10,461 bases of DNA from Zygnema cylindricum (taxonomy: Eukaryota; Streptophyta; Zygnematophyceae; Zygnematales; Zygnemataceae), in assembly GCA_037447655.1 (NCBI GenBank), contig JBBHKE010000163.1:1-10461 (forward strand). The letters are read 5' to 3'. Position 1 is the first letter of the stretch; every line of letters begins with the position of its first letter. The notes under the pieces are model-generated. The model was not told where the DNA came from. It did no database searches and saw only the letters and a list, made by a program, of their open reading frames with translations. Positions 5,951-10,461 of the stretch are shown here, in pieces. Made by a program: the position numbers and the translations under genes.

Positions 5951-6521
5951 TGAAAGGATCGACAACACAATCGGAATGCGCAAAGAATTGACAAATTACA
6001 CAATGCGGAAGCGAATTTATCTCACATCAAATATCAACCAGCTCGCATACATTAAATCCTCATGAATATAGATAGAGACATATGTAATTCAGAAGAGGAT
6101 ATTCCAATTAATTCTCACACATTAATATTACAATAATTTCTTAGTAGTATCTAATTCCCTCACTGGCTGGCATTTTAACTTGGTCGCAGATTACATCTAG
6201 AAATCTAATTCTAGAAGCGTCACATGTACTTAGACGCAAAATAGAGTATGACGCAAACTGAAAATTCGCAAAACGAAACGTCTAGAAGTACAACACTTAA
6301 AGTACAACGTAATCTAACGAAACTGCTAGACGTACGCACGAACCGAAAGTACTAGAAGTCCCGTATGAAAAAGACCAAACTGTTCACACTTAATCAAACG
6401 AAACTGAAAAGTACAAAAGTACTAATGAAACGAAACAAAATGCGCGACGTGACGCGCGTCAAAACCGACCCACACTAAATACGAACCTACATTGAAAAAA
6501 TCTCACATTGCAATTCTAACA
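5951..6521 (-). repeat. 5' LTR of the younger copia element
   Basis: 571 bp, TG...CA ends, the partner of 2101-2676. The primer-binding site adjoins its left end on the plus strand, which makes this the 5' LTR of a minus-strand element and the place of its promoter. By eye there are about 14 substitutions relative to the other LTR, about ten of them transitions, plus a few short indels near 6313-6330. The TGACG palindrome is at 6450-6461. I see no compelling TATA box. Confidence 0.95.
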
Positions 6522-6526
6522 TTGCG
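6522..6526. repeat. Target-site duplication TTGCG (right copy)
   Basis: It directly follows the CA end of the 5' LTR and is identical to 2096-2100. Confidence 0.93.
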
Positions 6527-6663
6527 GAATTGTCAGGAATAAACAGGACGTCTGTCAACTTTGTTTTGTTAACTTTTTCGAAGCCGTCAATGTCGTATGT
6601 AATCAATTGAAGCGGTACACTACCCACTGTACCCACGTCAATTGCTACATTTACACTAGAAAT
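6527..6663 (-). pseudogene. Protease-end relic of the older element (upstream part)
   Basis: The minus-strand frame encodes SVNVAIDVGTVGSVPLQL and then TKLTDVLFIPDNS up to the insertion point. The younger element has IPVDTVGTVRIDLPV and AKLNDALFIPNG in the same place, which is the end of the copia protease and the start of GAG_pre-integrase. Codon phase continues into 2095-1842 when the younger element and one target copy are left out. Above about 6663 the frame stays open to 6819, but I see no DTGA-type catalytic motif, so the protease active site is lost or decayed. Confidence 0.72.
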
Positions 6664-7354
6664 GGATGATGAATGAGACGAGGAAATGAATGATCCCGTA
6701 CCATTTATTTTGCAAAAAAACAAAAATGGAGGCGCCAAACTGACCAACTGCTCGGCTGTCAACATTTTTGGAGCGTAGGGACGAACAAAATATACAATTT
6801 GGAGCGTAGCGACGGACAAAACATACGGCCAAGTGCGTCAAAACTTGACAACTGTGGTAACTGGTAAGTCATCTTCTTTTTCGGAAACCCTTTTCGGAAT
6901 GCAGAAATCCGACTTTGAAAAAACATGAAGTCGCATCTCGAATGATTCATCCGTACTGTAACGAAATTTCCAAAAATGGTAACCCATAAACGACTAGCCA
7001 ATCAAAATCAACTAGAATCGAACGTAAAAAAATGTAAAGTTAATTTCTTTTTGTAATTTTGACGAAACGTCTTTACCCCTTCTTACCTCGTGCATGTCAC
7101 CTCCAGCGCCGCCCATCTCCCATTTGACTCCCATTTGAGACATCTCTCGGTAACCTGGCGCTGTGTTTTTTTTTTTCTTCGAAAGCGAGATCCTCTCACT
7201 TCCAAAAACCTAAAGGTATCACCGGTGTTTGTACTATAATTTAGATTATTCCCTTAGTAATAGTCTCCAGTTTTGGTTGTAGGATTGTTAGGGCATCCTA
7301 AAAAAAAAATAGGATTAAAAAAGAGTAAAGATAAACCAACAAAAAAAAACAAAA
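6664..7354. other. Unassigned stretch right of the nested elements
   Basis: No coding region, LTR end or primer-binding site is recognised. It includes a 31-bp-period duplication (6767-6826), a short CTCCCATTTGA doublet (about 7117-7139), an 11-base match to the younger LTR (ACGAAACGTCT at 7062-7072) and poly-T and poly-A runs. It probably holds the lost 5' end of the older element, but this cannot be shown by eye. Confidence 0.5.
6767..6826. repeat. Tandem duplication, 29-bp units at 31-bp spacing
   Basis: The unit begins TTTGGAGCGTAG at 6767-6795 and is repeated at 6798-6826 with three mismatches. It lies just upstream (minus strand) of the old protease relic. Its origin is unknown. Confidence 0.85.
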
Positions 7355-7506
7355 ACCTCCCTCCCTTCCTTCCTACCTCCCTCCCTCCCTCTCTCTCTCT
7401 CCCTCCCAATCTGGCCTTCCTCCCTCCTTCCCAATTTGCCCTCTTCTCCCTCTCTCCCTCCCTCACTCCCTCCCCCACTCCCTCCCTCCCTCCCCTCCTC
7501 TCTCTC
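7355..7506. repeat. CCCT/CT-rich polypyrimidine block
   Basis: About 150 bp almost free of purines on the plus strand, with CCCT and CT units and short interruptions. Low-complexity reading frames on both strands (Pro/Ser/Leu or Arg/Glu/Gly repeats) are products of the repeat and not genes. Such a tract can form triplex DNA. Confidence 0.9.
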
Positions 7507-7860
7507 AGTAAATTGGGGCTGTCAGTAAATTGTCATATTCACTAAACCTGATCGCAGTTAGTATCTGTTTGGTCACAAATTCACCGTAATTCTTTGTCTT
7601 AAATCCGTTTGGTTATATGTCTGACAGGTTGTAACCATGAGCTACTGTTTTCATGTAAAATTTAATACTGTTTGGATATATAGCAGAGGGTGGTAACCGG
7701 AATTTAATGTAATTTACTGCGTTTTACAGCATAACTGTAAATATTTAGCCATACATCTTATAGGTGATAACCCGAGCATATCTACAACTAAATGGACATA
7801 AAGGTTTACGTTATTTTCTCTATTATATAATTTACTCTATTTTACTGTAACTAACACTCT
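7507..7860. repeat. Degenerate GTTTGG...GTAACC repeats in AT-rich DNA
   Basis: No gene is seen. Two clear related units are TTTGGTTATATG...GGTTGTAACC (7608-7635) and TTTGGATATATA...GGTGGTAACC (7671-7698). Weaker relatives are near 7745-7773 and 7859-7897. They may derive from a decayed non-autonomous DNA element, but no terminal inverted repeats or target duplications are identified. Confidence 0.35.
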
Positions 7861-8016
7861 ATGGACATAGCCAATGGCGTGGGGGTGGTGGTAACAGGAT
7901 GGAGAGAAGGCAGAGGAGGAAGTGAAGAAGTGACCATGTTCTCGGCCAGCGGTTGTGGGTACAAGATGGGCCCCATTTGGAGGACGGTTAAGCGTGGTGA
8001 ACTTTGCATGCCCTAA
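7861..8016 (+). other. Small open frame of doubtful status
   Basis: A 51-codon frame (ATG 7861, TAA 8014-8016) beginning MDIANGVGVVVTGWREG in locally GC-richer sequence just before a CT tract. It has no recognised domain. Part of it overlaps the degenerate repeat family (7859-7897), so a chance frame is more likely. It is listed only because the base composition differs from its flanks. Confidence 0.12.
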
Positions 8017-8044
8017 GCCGGGGCCGAGGTGTTCTCCTCTCCAG

Positions 8045-8065
8045 TACATCTCTCCCTCTCTCTCC

Positions 8066-8143
<78 letters not shown>

Positions 8144-8245
8144 CCCTCTTTCTCCTCTCCCTCTCCCCCTCTCTCCCCCCCTCTCCCTCTTTCTCCTCTT
8201 TCTCTCTCTTTCCACTCTTGCTCTCCCCCTCTCTCTCTCTCTCTT
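8045..8245. repeat. (CT)n microsatellite and polypyrimidine block
   Basis: About 200 bp of nearly pure pyrimidine on the plus strand, with an uninterrupted (TC)n core at roughly 8081-8132. Long Ser-Leu and Arg-Glu frames on the two strands are repeat artefacts. Confidence 0.95.
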
Positions 8246-8655
8246 GTCCATGTCTTCATTAGGTTAGGATGTAAAACTGTCTTTCATTAAATGTCCTTGA
8301 TCATTTGGTGGAAAGGCATTGCGGATAGCATCGATTAGGGCAGTCAAAGTTATTGGTACATTTTTATGAACTTATATTTGGGCTTGATGTCTGTCATTTC
8401 AGTTTACCCTTTTTTTTCTTGTTTTGTTTTTCGATGTCTGACTCTTTCAAACGGACCTCCTAATAGTCCTACTACCTCTCTAGTTCTTTTTTCTATATAG
8501 TTTTTATGTCCTGCTGTTTTTTGTGTTTTGATATACATTGAGACAAAATCAAGAGACGTTCTTAGGACTTAATTGTTTATATTTTTTTCGAAAATAGCCT
8601 TTTGTCTTTTATTACATAATGTTTAAGTACAATTAACGGTTTTAGCGAGCTTACG
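8246..8655. other. AT-rich sequence without recognised genes, possibly intron
   Basis: T-rich on the plus strand, with no long open frame and no recognised domain. Since a 3' splice site and terminal exon follow at 8908/8909, it may be part of the preceding intron. I could not identify an upstream exon. Confidence 0.35.
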
Positions 8656-8824
8656 TTTGACCTGTAATCTGATTGATAATCTGACATTATAACGTATCAT
8701 TTTTATCCTTTAGTCTGATTGATAATCAGACATTAACATTTTACTTTTGATCTGTCTTTTTGCTTGATAATACAACATCAGAATGTTTCACTTTTGACCT
8801 GTAAGTTGATTGATAATCTGACAA
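8656..8824. repeat. Degenerate repeat family around TGATTGATAATCTGAC
   Basis: Related units lie at 8656-8685 (TTTGACCTGTAATCTGATTG...), 8713-8732, 8745-8775 (degenerate, TTTTGATCTGTC) and 8794-8824 (TTTTGACCTGTAAGTTGATTG...). Spacing is irregular, about 30-55 bp. The unit at 8713-8731 is a perfect hairpin, GTCTGATT-GAT-AATCAGAC. The block lies in the presumed intron before the exon at 8909. Confidence 0.7.
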
Positions 8825-8908
8825 CGAAACATTCCAATTTGGAAATCGTAGCAATGTGTAAAGACTAAACAAAGAAGTTGGAAAACGTTTGGGTTTTTCT
8901 GAAAACAG

Positions 8909-8990
8909 GTACATTCTTGAGGGCAAGGAAGTAGAGTTCTACTTAAAGAAGCTTCAAAAGAAAAAGGGCAAAGGAGACGGTGCTGCCTAA
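8909..8990 (+). CDS. Putative terminal exon of an unidentified plant gene
   Basis: An AG acceptor (8907-8908) after TTTGGGTTTTTCTGAAAAC is followed by an 82-nt stretch. If its first base completes a codon, it reads [16 protein letters not shown] and then a Lys/Gly-rich tail ending GDGAA and TAA (8988-8990). The other two frames hit stops. Amino-acid composition (amphipathic Glu/Lys/Leu helix, basic tail) and codon make-up are protein-like and unlike the surrounding AT-rich DNA. The exon is too short for a standard ORF scan. I do not recognise the family. Upstream exons are not found in the window; they may lie beyond the retrotransposons, or this may be a captured gene fragment. The CT-rich sequence that follows would be 3'UTR. 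Confidence 0.5.
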
Positions 8991-9040
8991 GCTCTCTCTC
9001 TCTCCCTTCCTCTCTCTCTCCCCCCATCTCTCTTTCTTTT
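8991..9040 (+). repeat. CT-rich tract directly after the exon's stop codon
   Basis: Nearly all pyrimidine on the plus strand (CTCTCTCTCTC, CCCCCC, TCTTTCTTTT). It begins one base after the TAA and would be the start of the 3'UTR if the exon is real. Confidence 0.85.
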
Positions 9041-10461
9041 GTTAGGAGGTCAAAATGTGGTAGGAAGTATGTCTTCTTTTTTGTTCATAATGAAGGAAAG
9101 ACCGGCTTTACTCGTGTTTTACAAATGGTTATTCTTATGCCCCATTTAGTACCCTCTTATTATCGTGGTGTGGATAATGCCATATACGGATGAAGTTGGT
9201 GATCATGATCATGACGTCGGTGATGTTCATTTTTTTTATTTTTTTTTACTTTTCTTGTCTTTTTTTCTTCTCTTTTTTTTCGTATGTTTTGCTCTTCTAT
9301 TGCTTGGTTGGATGTTGTGATCTCAACAATGAAAGTGCTAAGTTCACATGAATTAGTGTGGAATTCGGTACAAAACTCTTCAAATTTGTTACTTGTGAAA
9401 TAAAGTGGATTTATAAAAGGCAAAAAAAGGCTATGTAAATATATCACGGTGGGAGTCGTGTCTTTCACATATTTTGAGACCAATATCCGACTATGACAAA
9501 AGGCTACAATTTAAATCGCTAATTGTGTTGAGAAATAATTAGTACGACCTTTCTTTTTAGCTATACGGGATCTATTTCCGATCTATATGGTTGCAATTGT
9601 GAAGTGCAACAAGAGAGCTGTGGAAGTATGATCAGTATCAATAACAGAATTGTATGTTTAGACCAAAAAAATCCTTTCATTTCTAGCAGTAGTAGTACTG
9701 AACCCCCGCGTGCACTCGCGGCTTAGTTTGGTTTTCCGTTAATCATTTGTGGTCTATGTGATGTGGACGATTGTGACCGCGTAAGAGTTAGCATTATCGC
9801 CAATCACAATCAATACTTCGTTTTATGTTCAAATTGCATAAGTGTTTTGTTCAAATTGCATGTGTTGCTAACAATTTTGTGCCAATGCGTAAACTATCAC
9901 TCTATTTGAATAAATTGAGGAAAAGGGACTAAAACATGGACTGTTATAACCGGTGAGGGATGAGCCATTTTGAAATATTTAAATAAAACAAATGGAAAAA
10001 ACTAAAACCTTTCGGAAACCAGTAAATTATAAAGCGTTGTATGCTTATGACGGTTTGTGTTTGCTTTATTTGTTTTTTTTTCTAATGCGACACATTGCTA
10101 AAGGACCATAAGCAAAATTTGAAATGCACGTTGTGTGAAGGTTTTGCCAAAAAACACAAAAAATGATTTCGATGTAGTGTATTGTGCGAGGGAACTCAGC
10201 AAAAAAAATAGCCCATTTCTTCCTAGAAAGCTAAAAGAGGATAACCGACCTTACTTAAGTTACTTGGGTTGACAAAGTACCTCTCTTAGTTTTAATTTTA
10301 TTAGCATCAATAAATTTATGATTTGTGCTTAATATTTTGTTGTTTATAAGGTTTTCAAATTATTTTTTGCAAGCATTTTTGCTTAGCCATATTTGTTTAT
10401 TACTGTTATCGGTTTTTGTTAGTTTTATATCAAATTACAATTTCACCCTCATTTTGCGACA
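9041..10461. other. AT-rich downstream region without a supported gene
   Basis: No coding region is supported on either strand. There are T-rich runs (9230-9280), a GATCATGATCATGAC repeat (about 9200-9214), a possible poly(A) signal AATAAA at 9399-9404 about 410 nt after the exon's stop, and a TTCAAATTGCAT doublet (about 9828-9861). A minus-strand frame at 9160-9483 is discussed under the findings as a weak integrase-like resemblance. Confidence 0.5.

Larger units (their letters stand above)
2101..6521 (-). mobile_element. Younger Ty1/copia LTR retrotransposon lacking RT and RNase H
   Basis: A structurally complete insertion with coding deletions, about 4.4 kb, on the minus strand. Order: 5' LTR (6521-5951), primer-binding site (5948-5937), leader, Gag (from 5900), two zinc knuckles, protease (DTGA near 4397), GAG_pre-integrase and integrase (4197-2686), PPT (2688-2677), 3' LTR (2676-2101). 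The domain order Gag-PR-INT places it in Ty1/copia, where RT and RNase H should follow INT. Here they are absent and INT is followed directly by the PPT. It is flanked by TTGCG duplications inside an older copia element of the same orientation. Gag has two stops and frameshifts. The LTRs differ at about 14 positions by eye, mostly transitions, so the insertion is not brand new but much younger than its host element. It cannot be autonomous. Confidence 0.93.
373..6663 (-). mobile_element. Older, decayed Ty1/copia LTR retrotransposon, interrupted by the younger one
   Basis: Recognisable parts, in minus-strand order: a protease-end to GAG_pre-integrase relic (6663-6522, then continuing at 2095 after the younger insertion), about 560 bp of unrecognisable internal sequence (1841-1291), a PPT (about 1278-1286) and a 3' LTR (1277-373). 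The relic resembles the same segment of the younger element, and the LTR ends and PPT flank are also alike, so the two are relatives. Reverse transcriptase and RNase H are not recognisable; the space between the integrase zinc region and the PPT is far too short to hold them. The 5' LTR and gag are not found to the right, so the upper boundary (6663) is only the limit of recognisable similarity. The 5-mer left of the LTR is TAATA (368-372); its partner cannot be checked because the 5' end is missing. Confidence 0.75.

Noticed and set aside
7254-7545. Frames over the CCCT block on both strands
   Set aside because: They are low-complexity translations of a microsatellite.
7837-8290. Long Ser-Leu and Arg-Glu frames over the (CT)n block
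   Set aside because: They are open only because CT/GA repeats contain no stop codon in any phase.
8741-9027. Minus-strand frames across the terminal exon
   Set aside because: They are antisense to the exon and its CT-rich tail and show only repeat-derived Arg-Glu stretches.
9360-9430. Plus-strand TCEIKWIYKRQKK resembling the CKWIYK motif of copia RT
   Set aside because: The match is a few residues, flanking residues disagree, and a stop follows at once. It looks like chance.

Overview
The window looks like nuclear DNA of a flowering plant. It is AT-rich, carries long CT/GA microsatellites, contains two plant-type Ty1/copia LTR retrotransposons (initiator tRNA-Met-like primer site, 5-bp target duplication), and has what look like a plant promoter at the left edge and a plant terminal exon on the right. 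No bacterial-style genes, rRNA or tRNA genes are seen.

Left edge (1-372): a GC-richer, promoter-like stretch that reads leftwards. In minus-strand order it has a telo-box, a TGGGCC element, a TCP-type GGNCCCAC site and a CT-rich 5'UTR-like tract running off the window. The gene it would drive lies outside.

Middle (373-about 6663): a nested pair of copia elements, both on the minus strand. The older one keeps a 905-bp 3' LTR (373-1277), its polypurine tract (PPT) and a heavily decayed stretch of protease-to-GAG_pre-integrase coding sequence. The younger one (2101-6521) lies inside that coding sequence, flanked by a perfect TTGCG duplication. It has two LTRs of 576 and 571 bp (about 14 substitutions and a few indels between them by eye), a primer site, a Gag with two zinc knuckles and RG-rich boxes, an aspartic protease motif (DTGA), and a long open integrase frame of 503 codons. 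Reverse transcriptase and RNase H are missing: the frame closes at the first base of the PPT. Gag is broken by two stop codons and frameshifts, and a further frameshift separates protease from integrase. The element could at most be mobilised by proteins made elsewhere.

Structure not explained by genes: both elements carry an inverted repeat that brackets the PPT/LTR junction and would put the PPT in a hairpin loop. The 9-mer next to the PPT is repeated just after the primer site in the leader. Both LTRs share ACGAAAC motifs. The old LTR has three 38-bp hairpin-forming tandem units.

Right part (6664-10461): decayed or unassigned DNA with a 31-bp-period duplication, two long polypyrimidine blocks (7355-7506 and 8045-8245), a family of degenerate repeats around TGATTGATAATCTGAC (8656-8824), and a convincing 82-nt terminal exon (8909-8990, plus strand) of an unidentified gene. 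From 9041 to the end there is AT-rich DNA with no supported gene.
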